Assembly (NCBI GenBank): GCA_963789825.1
Contig: CAWBME010000006.1
Location: forward strand, 1,120,421-1,184,420
DNA from: PFL42 sp963789825
Lineage (GTDB): Bacteria; Chloroflexota; Anaerolineae; Anaerolineales; E44-bin32
DNA length: 64,000 bases
Reading direction: 5' to 3'
Shown here: one piece after another, positions 1 through 8,811 of the stretch
Position numbering within the stretch: position 1 is the first letter of the stretch
How the letters are laid out: every line of letters starts with the position of its first letter
Notes under the pieces: generated by a model
Seen by the model: only the letters and a program-made list of their open reading frames with translations
Told to the model about the DNA's origin: nothing
Database searches by the model: none
Made by a program: the position numbers and the translations under genes

Positions 1-978
1 CGCATCGTATCGATCCCGCCCCAGAACGCCATGCGGTCCCCGAACTCCCGCTTCAGGTTGTGCGGATCCATGCGCGCGGCTGTGGTCTGCACGGGATTCA
101 GGCAGGTGACACCGATCTCGCGCAGGTCGTCAATCACTTCAACCACACACCCGCAAGTGTGCCACATCACCGGGGCTTTCGAGCGCGAGGTGATCGCCTG
201 CATCATGCGGGCATGCCGCGGCTTGAAGACCCTGCGGTAGGTGGCCGGGTTCATACACAGCCGGTCTTGGTGGCCGATGTCGTCCGAGACCGAGATCACA
301 TCCACCAGATCACCGATCTCGGCCGTAACCTTCTCCAGCGGGCCGAGCATCGACTCGGTCAGGCAGTCGGCCATGCATTCCAGCAGGTCGGGTTGCGTGG
401 CCAGATCGATGTACCAATCCTGGTAGCCGCGCACGTTCTGGCTGCATTGTAGGACCCACAAGGATAAGTTGAGCACCAGGGCGCAGTCCGTCCTGGCCCG
501 CATCGCCTCGATCCGCGAGCGTAGGCCACGCGTGTATCCTGGGTCGTCGGGGTCCGGCCAAGGGTGCCGCAGGATGTCTTGCTTGGTGATCGCGCCCGCC
601 AGAGGGGGCTTGTGCAGGTCGTAGTAGTAGGAAGTGGGCGGCTTGCGCCATTCGATCCCCCAGGGATCACGGTAGTGACCCTCGCCCAGTTCGGTGTTCT
701 GATTGCACGGCAGCTCGGGCGCATTGGACGAGACGAAGCGGGTGTCGACCGAGAGTTGGAGCGAGGATTTCCTCGTCGATGTGGCAGACTTGCATGTTGC
801 GTTCCATCAACTCGGTGGGCCGGTCGATGCCGAAGTGCCGCTTCAGCTCTTCATAGAAGGGGATGGTGGTCGTCGAGATCCATGTGCTGCCCAGATCGAT
901 CGGGACGCGATCGCCTTCCTGGAGGCTCAGGGCTGCCAGCACGCGCTCGCGCGAGGTCATCGTCCCTGGGGTGCGCAT
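1..978 (-). CDS. Uroporphyrinogen-decarboxylase-like (URO-D superfamily) protein, 3' end cut by window edge
   Basis: The N-terminus opens with MTSRERVLAAL and a DRVPIDLG segment, typical of catabolic URO-D/methyltransferase-like proteins. Further on come DIGHQDRLCMNP, WHTCGCVVEVIDDL and FWGGIDT, all characteristic of the URO-D barrel. About 326 codons are visible against a usual length near 350, so only the extreme C-terminus is missing. A one-base frame change near 750-770 separates the first ~70 residues from the rest; both halves are conserved, so an indel error is likely. ATG at 978 is preferred because AAGAGAG lies just upstream; ATG at 960 is the alternative. It is the last visible gene of the leftward kdgK operon. 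Relatives in catabolic clusters are corrinoid-dependent methyltransferases or decarboxylases; the substrate here is unknown. Confidence 0.75.
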
Positions 979-1019
979 GGCAACTCTCTTGGCGACAGCC
1001 TCTTCGGCGGGCCAGCCCG

Positions 1020-2144
1020 TCAAGAGAGCTCCTCCAGGGGTCGGTAGCGATCGTCCGGCCGGCCATAGCGCGCCGGGCTGAAGGCGGCCTCAGCCTGTCC
1101 GGAGAGCACCGCCTCCCGCAGGCGCGGGTGACATGGCACGCCTACCAGGCTGACGAGGCTGCCGACTTGCAGCTCAACGCTCATGATCCCCCGCCCGGTC
1201 CCCGGCTCGAGCAACAGCACCAGATCCGGGAAGTACGCCCGCGCCGCGCCGTCGATCGCCAGGTACATCGACTCGTTCTTGATCACCAGTTGGGCTTTGC
1301 GCCCGGCGGAATCGCCCTGGCCCTCGAGCTCGGTTGAGGTCAAGTAGAACCCGAGCGCCTCCTGTTCTTGCATGCGGCGGATTTCGCCGGTGAAGAGCAG
1401 GGTTCCACCGACCTCCGCGGCAACGACCGCCACGGGATCGGCGCCAGCCTGGCGTGCCGCGCTCACGGATTTGCCAAGCGCCAGCGAGGCGCTGATGGTG
1501 TTGGGAATGACGACTCGCTTGGCAGTGCGTCCACTCATCGGGTAGTGGTTGTTGGCTCCCAACCCGCCACCCTGCGTAATCACAAAACGCCCCACCTGAT
1601 CCGCGAAAGTTGGGTCCGCGGCGTGCTTCACCACCACCACATTGCCCTTCATGTCGACCAGCGGCATGGGAGTCAGGCTAACCCCGTGGCCGATGAAGGA
1701 GGTCATCTGGGTCTCAGGCGCCGAGCGTCCCAAGGCGTCGCCGTCGATGACCGGCAAGCCCATGCGGGCGCCGAGCGAAAGGATAACCGGCGTGTTGAGG
1801 CCACCGACCTCAAAGGGGACGATATGGTCGATCGGCTTGCCGATCAGACCCTCCATCACCCGGGTGACCTCCAGCAACTCGAAGCGCTGCTCCCAATGGC
1901 GCATGACGTTCTCGGTGCCCATCTTCTCGAGCACCTTGACCGAGCCCATGATGCCGCCGCTGACGACGGTGCTGTCGTCGGCGATTTCCTCAAGGTCGAC
2001 CACCTGGGGGAGGCGGCCATTGGCGAAATCGTTCTCAAGGATGGCTTTGCCCCAGGCTGGCGATCCCCCGCCGCCGGTGCCGAAAATGGCCAGCCCCTCC
2101 AGCAGCGGATCGATGTCATCGTGCCTCAGCGCGAATGTCGGCAT
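1020..2144 (-). CDS. DUF917 family protein (hydantoinase-subunit / S-methyl thiohydantoin desulfurase-like)
   Basis: The 374-residue protein starts MPTFALRHDDIDPL and has the glycine-rich FGTGGGGSP near residue 20, the signature of DUF917. VSGGIMGS and FEVGGLNT follow, then the C-terminal domain with GGTLLFTGEI. Family members occur beside hydantoinase or sugar-acid catabolic genes; one was linked to S-methyl thiohydantoin desulfuration, but most have no proven reaction. The ATG at 2144 is chosen because GGAGG sits 5 nt upstream and family similarity begins there, although the frame stays open further upstream. It lies between the ABM gene and the URO-D-like gene in the operon. The family call is firm; the reaction is not. 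Confidence 0.8.
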   Translation of the reverse strand: MPTFALRHDDIDPLLEGLAIFGTGGGGSPAWGKAILENDFANGRLPQVVDLEEIADDSTVVSGGIMGSVKVLEKMGTENVMRHWEQRFELLEVTRVMEGLIGKPIDHIVPFEVGGLNTPVILSLGARMGLPVIDGDALGRSAPETQMTSFIGHGVSLTPMPLVDMKGNVVVVKHAADPTFADQVGRFVITQGGGLGANNHYPMSGRTAKRVVIPNTISASLALGKSVSAARQAGADPVAVVAAEVGGTLLFTGEIRRMQEQEALGFYLTSTELEGQGDSAGRKAQLVIKNESMYLAIDGAARAYFPDLVLLLEPGTGRGIMSVELQVGSLVSLVGVPCHPRLREAVLSGQAEAAFSPARYGRPDDRYRPLEELS

Positions 2145-2172
2145 GTGGCCTCCGCTTGCGGCGCGGACCGTT

Positions 2173-2487
2173 TCAAGCCGTTCGGACAGGCGCCGGCTGT
2201 TGCGCCACGACCCGGTGGACAACGACTTCGCTGCGCTGGTATAGCGACTTGAGCTTTGGGGACAGCGTCTTGTGGTCGTCGCTTTCGCGCCAGGCCAGTG
2301 CCGCCTCGGCATCCTCGAAGCCCAGCACCAGCAGGAGCATGTCGGCACTTTCTAGTGGCTGGAGCAACTCGGAACCCAGAAACCCCGGCTGCCGCGCCAT
2401 GGCCGGACCGTAGTCCGAGCGGAATAACGAAGCGAACTCGTCCGCCTTGCCCGGATGAAGATGGAACATGACGTGACGTTCGATCAC
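2173..2487 (-). CDS. Antibiotic biosynthesis monooxygenase (ABM)-fold small protein
   Basis: This 104-residue protein begins IERHVMFHLHPGKADEF and continues with the MARQPGFLGSELLQP segment, the usual pattern of dimeric alpha/beta-barrel ABM proteins. The family includes quinol monooxygenases, EthD-like proteins and proteins of unknown role. The GTG start at 2487 overlaps the eda stop codon as GTGA, so the two genes are probably translationally coupled. In this operon it could detoxify or isomerise a reactive intermediate, but nothing in the sequence shows a substrate. Confidence 0.7.
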   Translation of the reverse strand: MIERHVMFHLHPGKADEFASLFRSDYGPAMARQPGFLGSELLQPLESADMLLLVLGFEDAEAALAWRESDDHKTLSPKLKSLYQRSEVVVHRVVAQQPAPVRTA

Positions 2488-3129
2488 TTTCTCGCCTCTT
2501 GCACTGCTTGGCTGAGCGCCCGGGCGGTGGCCGTCAGTTCATCGAAGCGCCCATCGGCGACGACTTTCTTGTTGACCAGGCTTGATCCGACCCCCAGGGC
2601 GACCGCACCGGCGCGAATGAACCCTGCCGCCGTCTCGAGCGTGACGCCACCGACGGCCATCAGCTTGACCTGCGGCAGCGGCGCCCGCACCGCCTGGAGG
2701 TAGGCCGGGCCACCCACCTCGGCCGGGAACAGCTTGACGAAATCGGCGCCGAGCTCCCAGGCGGCCAGGATCTCGGTCGGCGTGTAGGCGCCCGGCACGA
2801 CGACCTTGTCGTAGCGGTGGCACATTTCGATGACCTCGGGGCTCAGTGTCGGTGCGACGATGAACTCGGCCCCTGCCAGAATCGCCGCACGCGCCGTGGC
2901 CGCGTCGAGCACTGTGCCGGCGCCGATCAGCACCTCGCCGCCAAGCGCCTTCGATGACTTCCTCGATCGTGCGCAGCGCGCCGGGGGTGGTCATGGTGAA
3001 TTCGATGACCGACACGCCGCCGGCGGCGATCGCCTTGGCCACCTGGACCAGCTCCCCGGGGCTGTCGAGCCGGACGATGGCGACCAGCCCGGTTCGTTCG
3101 ATCCATGCTGCGTGCTGCTCGCGCCCCAT
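2484..3129 (-). CDS. eda: 2-dehydro-3-deoxy-phosphogluconate (KDPG) aldolase, with a one-base frameshift
   Basis: Class I aldolase cleaving KDPG to pyruvate and glyceraldehyde 3-phosphate. The N-terminal half shows VAIVRLDSPGEL and VIEFTMTTPGAL, which carries the conserved Glu. The second half shows IGAGTVLDA and FVKLFPAE, whose Lys forms the Schiff base, then AVGGVTLE. About 215 residues, as usual. The frame changes near 2940-2948, after VIEG; removing one base restores a continuous protein, so an indel is likely. ATG at 3129 has AGGAG 6 nt upstream, inside the end of kdgK. The gene lies 9 nt after kdgK, and the two give the lower half of a 2-keto-3-deoxygluconate route. Confidence 0.88.
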
Positions 3130-3138
3130 CGTCTGCTC

Positions 3139-4122
3139 CTAGCGGACAATCCGCAAGCCGGCGCCTTTGATCAGCGCCTCGGTCTCCTCGAGCGTTGTCC
3201 AGTTGAAATCACCCCACGCCGAGTGCTTGAGTGCAGCGTAGGCGTTGCCGACCTTCACGCCGCGGGCGACGTCCTGCGTCAGGTAGCCAAACAGGAAGCC
3301 GGCGCTGAACGTGTCGCCCGAGCCGACACGATCGACGACCTCGATCTCGTAGGTCACGTCGTCGTAGAACATCCCCCCGGAATAGGCCAGCGCCGACCAG
3401 GTGTTGCGCCAGACCGAAGGCGTGCCGCGCAGCGTGATGGCCACGACTTCGATCTTGAACTGGTCGGCCAGCTTCTCGGCCACCTGTCGATAGTCCTCGC
3501 CGGTGATGCCGAAGACGCGCTCGGTGTCCTCTTCGGTCGTGATCAGGATGTCGACGTCGTTCATGAAGGGGGTCTGGATCTGGCGTGCCTTTTCCTGGCT
3601 CCACAGTTTGGCGCGGTAGTTCAGGTCATAGCTGACCAGCGCCCCGGCCGCCTTGGCGGCGGTGATGGCCTCGGCCGTCACCGCGGCGGCGCTGTCGCTC
3701 AGAGCCGGCGTGATGCCGCTGACGTGGAACAATCGGCAGCCTTCGAACACCGCTCTCCAGCGAACCTCGCCGGGCTGGATGTGCGCGATGGCCGACATGC
3801 CGCGGTCGTACAGCACGCTGCTGGCGCGCGGTGAAGCGCCATACTCGACGAAGTACAGGCCGAGGCGATCGTCCTTGGTCCACAGCAGGTGCGAGGTATC
3901 GACGCCCATCTCGCGGGCCTTGTTGCGCACCATGCGTCCCAGCGGGTTCTCCGGCAGGCGGCTGATCCAGGCGGAGGTCAGACCAAGCCGCGCCACACCG
4001 GCAGCGACATTGAGTTCGGAACCCCCGACAGTGATGTTCAGCTGCGTAGCTTGTTCGAGGCGCTGGAAGTCCGGCGGGGAGAGGCGAAGCATGCACTCCC
4101 CGAAGGTCACAATGTCAGGCAT
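3139..4122 (-). CDS. kdgK: 2-dehydro-3-deoxygluconokinase, PfkB/ribokinase family
   Basis: Phosphorylates 2-keto-3-deoxygluconate with ATP to KDPG, the substrate of the next gene. The 327-residue protein has the PfkB N-terminal pattern FGECMLRL and TVGGSELNVAAGVARLG, and the C-terminal PfkB signature VDRVGSGDTFSAGFLFGY, whose GAGD-like motif (here GSGD) contains the catalytic Asp. FHVSGITPALS and the central YDLNYRAKLW match KdgK-type kinases. ATG at 4122 has AGGAG just upstream. It is the first gene of the operon kdgK-eda-ABM-DUF917-URO-D. The sugar acid that feeds it is not shown by this window; uronate, gluconate or a modified sugar are possible. Confidence 0.9.
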   Translation of the reverse strand: MPDIVTFGECMLRLSPPDFQRLEQATQLNITVGGSELNVAAGVARLGLTSAWISRLPENPLGRMVRNKAREMGVDTSHLLWTKDDRLGLYFVEYGASPRASSVLYDRGMSAIAHIQPGEVRWRAVFEGCRLFHVSGITPALSDSAAAVTAEAITAAKAAGALVSYDLNYRAKLWSQEKARQIQTPFMNDVDILITTEEDTERVFGITGEDYRQVAEKLADQFKIEVVAITLRGTPSVWRNTWSALAYSGGMFYDDVTYEIEVVDRVGSGDTFSAGFLFGYLTQDVARGVKVGNAYAALKHSAWGDFNWTTLEETEALIKGAGLRIVR

Positions 4123-4232
4123 CCGATGTCTCCTGGGCCGAGAAGCCGCTGAGCCCCCAGGTGCTGCGCACCCTCCGGGGTCGGCGCACTCCCGCTCGAC
4201 CCTGCCCGCTCAAGTCGGCAAGGTCGTCGCCA

Positions 4233-4247
4233 TTTCGCAGAGTGAAA
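4233..4247. promoter_or_regulatory. Candidate IclR-type operator in the kdgK leader
   Basis: TTTCG-CAGAG-TGAAA is a 15-bp dyad with the same half-sites and 5-bp spacer as the site in front of the iclR gene (5486-5500), with one arm position changed. It lies about 14-28 nt downstream of the predicted kdgK transcription start, where a bound repressor would block the operon. Confidence 0.5.
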
Positions 4248-4267
4248 AGGCTGTTTGTCTAGTAAAA

Positions 4268-4296
4268 AGGATACAGCAGGTCAGCGGGGTTGTCAA
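4268..4296 (-). promoter_or_regulatory. Sigma70-type promoter of the kdgK operon
   Basis: On the minus strand TTGACA (4296-4291) and TATCCT (4273-4268) are separated by exactly 17 bp. Transcription would start near 4261 and leave a leader of about 140 nt before kdgK. The stop codon of the upstream regulator frame lies inside the -35 hexamer. Confidence 0.6.
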
Positions 4297-5471
4297 CGGG
4301 CCGAGTCCGACCCCCGGCACTCGCGGCAGGAACGCGGCAGCATGGGAGAAGACAACTCCCACCGCTGGCCCTCCTTGCCCCGGCAGCAGGCCTTCGCGAC
4401 CTCGCCACCGCCCAGGTGGCATCGGATGCCGCGGCATCGGCGCCGATCGAATGGGAGACGGAGGATTTCGTCGCCTCCGCTCCGGCGAGGTTGCCCACAA
4501 GGATCCGACGTGGGCCTGGTTGCCCGCCACAACCTCGATCGGAGCTCATCGGGCTGCCTCACTCCCGTCGGGCGGTGGTGCTTCGAGCTCTTGCGCGTGG
4601 CCAGCGTGCGGATAGGGACTACTTCGGCTGGCGGGCTGCCTGCTTGCGGCTGGACGCAACCCGGGGGAGCCGGTGCGCCGGAGGCTGGCAGGGCAGCCAC
4701 CCGCCCCAGCTTGGCGGAGATCTCCCCCGCCGCCGCCAGGACCGCTTGGGTGAGACCCCGGTCGCGCATCTCTTGGCGGATGCGATCGGCGGGGCCAGAG
4801 GCGCTGATGGCCGCAACCACCCAGTTGGAGTCGAACACCGGCGCCGCGACGCACACCACGCCCACCTCATGTTCCTCATCATCCATGGCAAAGCCCAACC
4901 GTCGCACCTTCTCTAGATCCTCGAGCAGGGCGGGGATGCGGATGATCGTGCGTGGAGTGAAGCTGCGCAGGCCGCCGGAGTAGGCCTGACGCACGTTGGT
5001 CTCAGGCTCGTAGGCCAGCAGGGCTTTGCCCAGTCCCGTGCAGTGCGCCGGCGACCGGTCGCCGACGCGCGACGACATCAGCCCGATGGGATGCAGCCCG
5101 GGGAGCTTCTCCAGGTAGATCACCTCGGTGCCGTGGAGCGTCGCCAGGTGGACGGTCTCGAGGGTGTGGTCACGCAGGCCGGCCAGCGGCCCCTCGGCCA
5201 GCTGGCGCAGGTCAGAGTGGCGCAAGAATGCTTGGCCAAGGGAGAGTGCGGCCGGACCCAGGCGGTAGCGGCCGGTCTTCGAGTTCTGCTCGGTGAAGCC
5301 CGCCGCGCTCAACGTTGCCAGCAAGCGGAAGACCGTGCTCTGGTGCAAAGCTGCGCGCTGGCTAATCTCCGACAGGCTGATCTCGGCCTCGCCGACGATG
5401 AACAGATGCAGGAGGGTCAGGGCACGCTCGACCGAGCGTGTGACGTAGCGGGGGCGGCTCTCTTCTTTCAT
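4293..5471 (-). CDS. IclR family transcriptional regulator with a long non-conserved C-terminal extension
   Basis: The N-terminal winged helix-turn-helix runs from TRSVERALTLLHLF through LSEISQRAALHQSTVFRLLATL (residues ~10-65). The IclR effector domain follows, with AHCTGLGKALLAY, FAMDDEEHEVGVVCVAAPV and AAISASGPADRI. IclR proteins are usually about 250-270 residues; this frame gives 392. The last ~130 residues are Pro/Arg-rich, match nothing recognisable and overlap the kdgK promoter, so the true end is probably near 4720 after a missed frame change. ATG at 5471 is the natural family start. A dyad over its own -10 and a matching site in the kdgK leader suggest autoregulation and control of the operon by a sugar-acid ligand. 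Confidence 0.85.
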   Translation of the reverse strand: MKEESRPRYVTRSVERALTLLHLFIVGEAEISLSEISQRAALHQSTVFRLLATLSAAGFTEQNSKTGRYRLGPAALSLGQAFLRHSDLRQLAEGPLAGLRDHTLETVHLATLHGTEVIYLEKLPGLHPIGLMSSRVGDRSPAHCTGLGKALLAYEPETNVRQAYSGGLRSFTPRTIIRIPALLEDLEKVRRLGFAMDDEEHEVGVVCVAAPVFDSNWVVAAISASGPADRIRQEMRDRGLTQAVLAAAGEISAKLGRVAALPASGAPAPPGCVQPQAGSPPAEVVPIRTLATRKSSKHHRPTGVRQPDELRSRLWRATRPTSDPCGQPRRSGGDEILRLPFDRRRCRGIRCHLGGGEVAKACCRGKEGQRWELSSPMLPRSCRECRGSDSAR

Positions 5472-5485
5472 GAGTTGGAATCCAC

Positions 5486-5527
5486 TTTCGGTATACGAAA
5501 TATAGAACGGCGAGGGGCGGCTGTCAA
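5486..5527 (-). promoter_or_regulatory. iclR promoter with overlapping operator dyad
   Basis: On the minus strand TTGACA (5527-5522), a 17-bp spacer and TATATT (5504-5499) form a near-consensus promoter. The dyad TTTCG-GTATA-CGAAA (5486-5500) overlaps the end of the -10 and lies 15 bp before the start codon, a typical autorepression layout. Confidence 0.65.
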
Positions 5528-5875
5528 CTGTCGAGCAGGGACAGACCCGCACGCTGCGCTGGGTTCAGGTCCGCCCCGGCCATCTGGGAACTGCCCGCAA
5601 CCAGGCCCTGGTCTTCTCCGGCTTCCGCCGGGGAGTCGGGACGGATCGCCGGCGGAGACAAGGCAACCCCCCACACGCAATGGACCTCACCCTGTGTTCG
5701 AAGGTCAGGGTTCCCCGGTTGCCGAGCCGGGCGCTAGGCCACGGCAAGGTGGAGTCCCGGTTCGATCTGCCGGATATGGCTGCCACATCGCGCTCAGCGG
5801 AAGCCCTCCCCACTGGAACGCGGGATGCCACTGAGGCATCTCTCGTCAGCGATTCCGCTCTGCCAGCAGGCCCTT
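5528..5875. other. Intergenic region between iclR and the DapA-like gene
   Basis: No convincing coding frame was found here. Open frames in it are GC-driven and show no family motifs. Confidence 0.5.
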
Positions 5876-6769
5876 TCAGGACAGGTGAGTGGCTCGAAGT
5901 AGCCGGTCCATCTCGTCGCGTTCGATGCTGTCGAGGGGGGTGAAGGGGGCCCGCAGGGTGGGTGAGGAGATGATCTTCCTCCCGGCCAAGATGGTCTTGG
6001 CGACAATCACGAATCGATCCAGCGATAGCGAACTGTAGCTGATGAGGGGTCGGATCCCATCGAAGAGAGCATGCGCTTGAGCCTTGTCGCCTGCACGGTA
6101 GGCAGCGTAGACCTGGACAAGCAGCGGCGCCACGTCGGCTCCGGGCATGCAGCCGCACGCACCGCGGTCGAGCGCCTCCAGGAACTCCAGGCCTCCCCAC
6201 CCGGCAAGTACTTCGATCCGGTCTCCGAGAGCCTCAAGCAGGCGACTGATTCCTTGCCCAGCCGGCAAGGCCTCGATCTTCGCATAGCGCACATTCGGCG
6301 CGGCCTCGAGGATCCGCAAGTAATCCTCAAGCGCGAGGGCAGTCCCGCGCACCTGAGGCGTGTCCTGAATGACCACTGGCACCCCGGCGGCCGAGGCCAC
6401 GCTCGACAGGTGTTGGACGAGTTCCTTGCCCGCCGGCTTCCCAAGCACCGGCGGCAGCAGCATGATTGCGTCGGCCCCCCGGGCAACCGCGTCCAGGCAC
6501 ATATCGACGGCAACTCGCGTGGCCTCATGGTAGACGGCGGCGACCACCGGGACCCGTCCCCTGGTCTCCTCGACGATCGTGGCAAGCACCTGGCGTCGCT
6601 CTTCCTCGCTAAGCTTGTACCCTTCGCTCGCCAAGGCCAGCGCCCCAAGCCCGTGGACGGCTTCACCGATCAGGAAGTGGACCAGATGTCGCAAACCGGC
6701 ATGGTCAACGTCTCCCCGATCGTCAAAGGGGGTCGGGAGAACCGGAATGATCCCGTGCAAGAGACTCAT
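5876..6769 (-). CDS. DapA-like (dihydrodipicolinate synthase / N-acetylneuraminate lyase superfamily) class I aldolase
   Basis: The 297-residue TIM-barrel protein starts GIIPVLPTPFDDRGDVD, as in DHDPS/NAL enzymes, and keeps the Schiff-base Lys in RYAKIEALP. The usual catalytic Tyr segment (YNVP in DHDPS) is replaced by IQDTP, and the TTGE-type substrate loop reads ASEGYKLSEEER. It is therefore not a lysine-biosynthesis DapA but belongs to a catabolic subfamily acting on keto acids. ATG at 6769 follows GAGGAGG. It is transcribed leftwards toward iclR and the keto-deoxygluconate operon, so a sugar-acid substrate is plausible but unproven. Confidence 0.78.
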   Translation of the reverse strand: MSLLHGIIPVLPTPFDDRGDVDHAGLRHLVHFLIGEAVHGLGALALASEGYKLSEEERRQVLATIVEETRGRVPVVAAVYHEATRVAVDMCLDAVARGADAIMLLPPVLGKPAGKELVQHLSSVASAAGVPVVIQDTPQVRGTALALEDYLRILEAAPNVRYAKIEALPAGQGISRLLEALGDRIEVLAGWGGLEFLEALDRGACGCMPGADVAPLLVQVYAAYRAGDKAQAHALFDGIRPLISYSSLSLDRFVIVAKTILAGRKIISSPTLRAPFTPLDSIERDEMDRLLRATHLS

Positions 6770-7414
6770 GCTACGACCTCCTCGAGATGGACTTCAGTGA
6801 CAGCCCGGCAATTCGAAGACCGAGTGCACGTCACCAGGGCAACCCCGCCAATCGGAGGCTGCCCCCATGCTATGAGGCACAGAAGGTACAGCCAAGCCCG
6901 TCCCACCCTTGCGGATGACGTGCCTCCCAGGGCTCCGGATCGCTTGGACCCTGCTGAGCGGAGCTTGAGCGCCAGGGGCCATGGCCCAAGCCGGGCGCAA
7001 CTGGGTTTGAAGGTCCCTGGCCCGACTGACCCCGGTCGCCATCGGGATTGCCAGCGAGTTCGATCAACAGCGAGCCGGTCGGCTCACATGCATCGACGCC
7101 GTGGCCCGGAATGGGCAGTTGGCGATGAGAATCTAGGACGGTGCGCTCCTGCTGTCAACACGCTCATCATGGGGCCATGGCCCATCCGCGCGCTGTTCCG
7201 CTCCGATCACGCGCCTTGGCTGTCTTCGAGGCGTCTGGATGCGACCCGATCTGTCGAGGGTCGCCGGGGCTCACAACCCCAACGCTCTGATCGGGCATCG
7301 AACTGCCCTTGGGGGACGCACCGTCTGCGCCTGCTCAAACCCACCAGGATCTTTCCAGTCGCGAACCTCTGTATACTTGCTCCGTACGTGCATCGGACGC
7401 CGGATGGAGGGCTC
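6770..7414. other. Intergenic region upstream of the luciferase-like gene
   Basis: No supported gene was found. A plus-strand frame that runs into the monooxygenase gene lacks family similarity before 7415 and is not accepted as coding. Confidence 0.5.
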
Positions 7415-8449
7415 ATGGAGTACGGATTGCTGCTGCTAGGTGAACACGATCCGGAGAGCGCGGTCCGGCTGGGACAGCTGGCGGAGCAGGCCGGCTTCCA
7501 GGACCTATGGTTCGCGGATGAGAAGTTCTTCCGCGATCCCTTCGTCAGCCTGACGTACCTGGCACGCCACACCAGCCGCATCCGCCTCGGCACCTGTGTC
7601 ACCGATCCCTTCACGCGGCATCCAGCGCTGCTCGCCATGGCCATGGGCACACTCGACGAGGTCAGCGGTGGACGGGCGGTGCTGGGGCTGGGCGCCGGGT
7701 TCAGCGGGCTGGAGGCGATGGGCGTCGAGCGCAAGCGAGCCGTGCGCTCGATGCGCCAGGCGATCGACGCCATCCGGCGACTGTGGGCCGGGGAGACCGT
7801 GACGCTCCAGGACGACGCATTTCGCCTCAGCAATCTCAGCCTCAACTTCCCTGCCCGCCCGGACATTCCGATCCTGCTCGCTTCAGCGGGCCCCCTGATG
7901 CTGCGCCTGGCGGGAGAAACCGCCGACGAGGTGATGTTCGGCGATCTCGGCACGACCGAGGTACTCACCCCGGCGCTGGCCGAGGTGCGGCGCGGCGCCG
8001 AACGATCGGGCCGCTCGATGGACAGCATGCGCCGCATCGCCCGCCTCAACGTCGTCTTGACCGATGATCTCGAGGCCGCCCGCGCCGTGATCCGCCCCTG
8101 GATCCTGGCCTACCTGTGGCACGCCTATCCCGACTGGAGCAAGCTCTTCGACTACACCCCCGAGTGGGATGAGCGCATGCATCCGCTGCGCGAGTTCATC
8201 GCCGCCCGAGGCGACAAGCCGCGCAACGTCGGCGACCGCGAGCAGGTGCTGCAGTTCGCCCCGCTCCTGCCCGAGCCGCTCGTGCGCCGCTACGCCTTGC
8301 TCGGCCCGCCGGAAGGAGTCGCCGAACAGATCGCCGAAGTCGCTGCCTGCGGCATCACTCAGCTCACGGTCTATCCAACACCGCTCAGTGGCCAGTCGAC
8401 GGAGGCTGCGTTTCTGCAGTTCATTCGTTCTGTATTGCCCTTGCTGTAG
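7415..8449 (+). CDS. LLM-class (bacterial luciferase-like) flavin/F420-dependent oxidoreductase
   Basis: This 344-residue TIM-barrel protein has the luciferase-like pattern: LAEQAGFQDLWFADEKFFRDPF near residue 30, TSRIRLGTCVTDPFTRHPALLAM, VLGLGAGFSGLEAMG and PILLASAGPLMLRLAGE. The C-terminus GPPEGVAEQIAEVAACGITQL is typical of F420-dependent methylenetetrahydromethanopterin-reductase-like members. Substrate and cofactor (FMN or F420) cannot be read from the sequence. ATG at 7415 is chosen because GGAGG lies 4 nt upstream and similarity starts there, even though the frame is open for 1.3 kb before it. It stands alone, facing away from the DapA-like gene. Confidence 0.88.
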   Translation: MEYGLLLLGEHDPESAVRLGQLAEQAGFQDLWFADEKFFRDPFVSLTYLARHTSRIRLGTCVTDPFTRHPALLAMAMGTLDEVSGGRAVLGLGAGFSGLEAMGVERKRAVRSMRQAIDAIRRLWAGETVTLQDDAFRLSNLSLNFPARPDIPILLASAGPLMLRLAGETADEVMFGDLGTTEVLTPALAEVRRGAERSGRSMDSMRRIARLNVVLTDDLEAARAVIRPWILAYLWHAYPDWSKLFDYTPEWDERMHPLREFIAARGDKPRNVGDREQVLQFAPLLPEPLVRRYALLGPPEGVAEQIAEVAACGITQLTVYPTPLSGQSTEAAFLQFIRSVLPLL

Positions 8450-8790
8450 GCTTCACCGCATCGGACAGGAATTGCTCCGTTCGGCCTCCTCCCGAGGCAC
8501 CCCCGCTGCTTCCGGGCGTCATCGAGTTCAAGCGTGGGGCACAAGAGCGTCCAGCCGGACTTGGGCATTGGCTTCCAGGCGGCCGTCCGGTGGACCTCAG
8601 CAGCCAGCGCTCCCCGAGCACGCCAGCCTCCGCGGACAGCGTGTGGCCGCTCGTACCCGAGAGCACCGGACTGAGGGCACCGCCGCCAGAGAGTCGACGC
8701 CATCGCCGCCCCCTCCCGATGCTCAGAGAGGGGCAGCGCGAGTCGATCGATCCTCGCCCGGCGTTGAAGGAACCTTGAAGGCCGCGAGGC
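8450..8790. other. Intergenic region between convergent genes
   Basis: No supported gene was found between the monooxygenase and the small membrane protein gene. Confidence 0.5.
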
Positions 8791-8811
8791 CTAGCCCCAG
8801 GGATTGGCGCC
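8791..8811. repeat. 21-bp direct repeat, copy 1 (stop codon and last codons of the small membrane protein)
   Basis: Identical over 21 bp to 9177-9197. Each copy holds the stop codon and the codons for GANPWG of a different gene, and the match stops abruptly at both ends. Confidence 0.75.

Noticed and set aside
6071..7414. Long plus-strand open frame before the luciferase-like gene
   Set aside because: It has no family similarity before 7415, runs antisense to the DapA-like gene, and a good RBS precedes 7415.
7207..8049. Minus-strand open frame over the luciferase-like gene
   Set aside because: Arg/Ser-rich antisense shadow of a clearly conserved gene.
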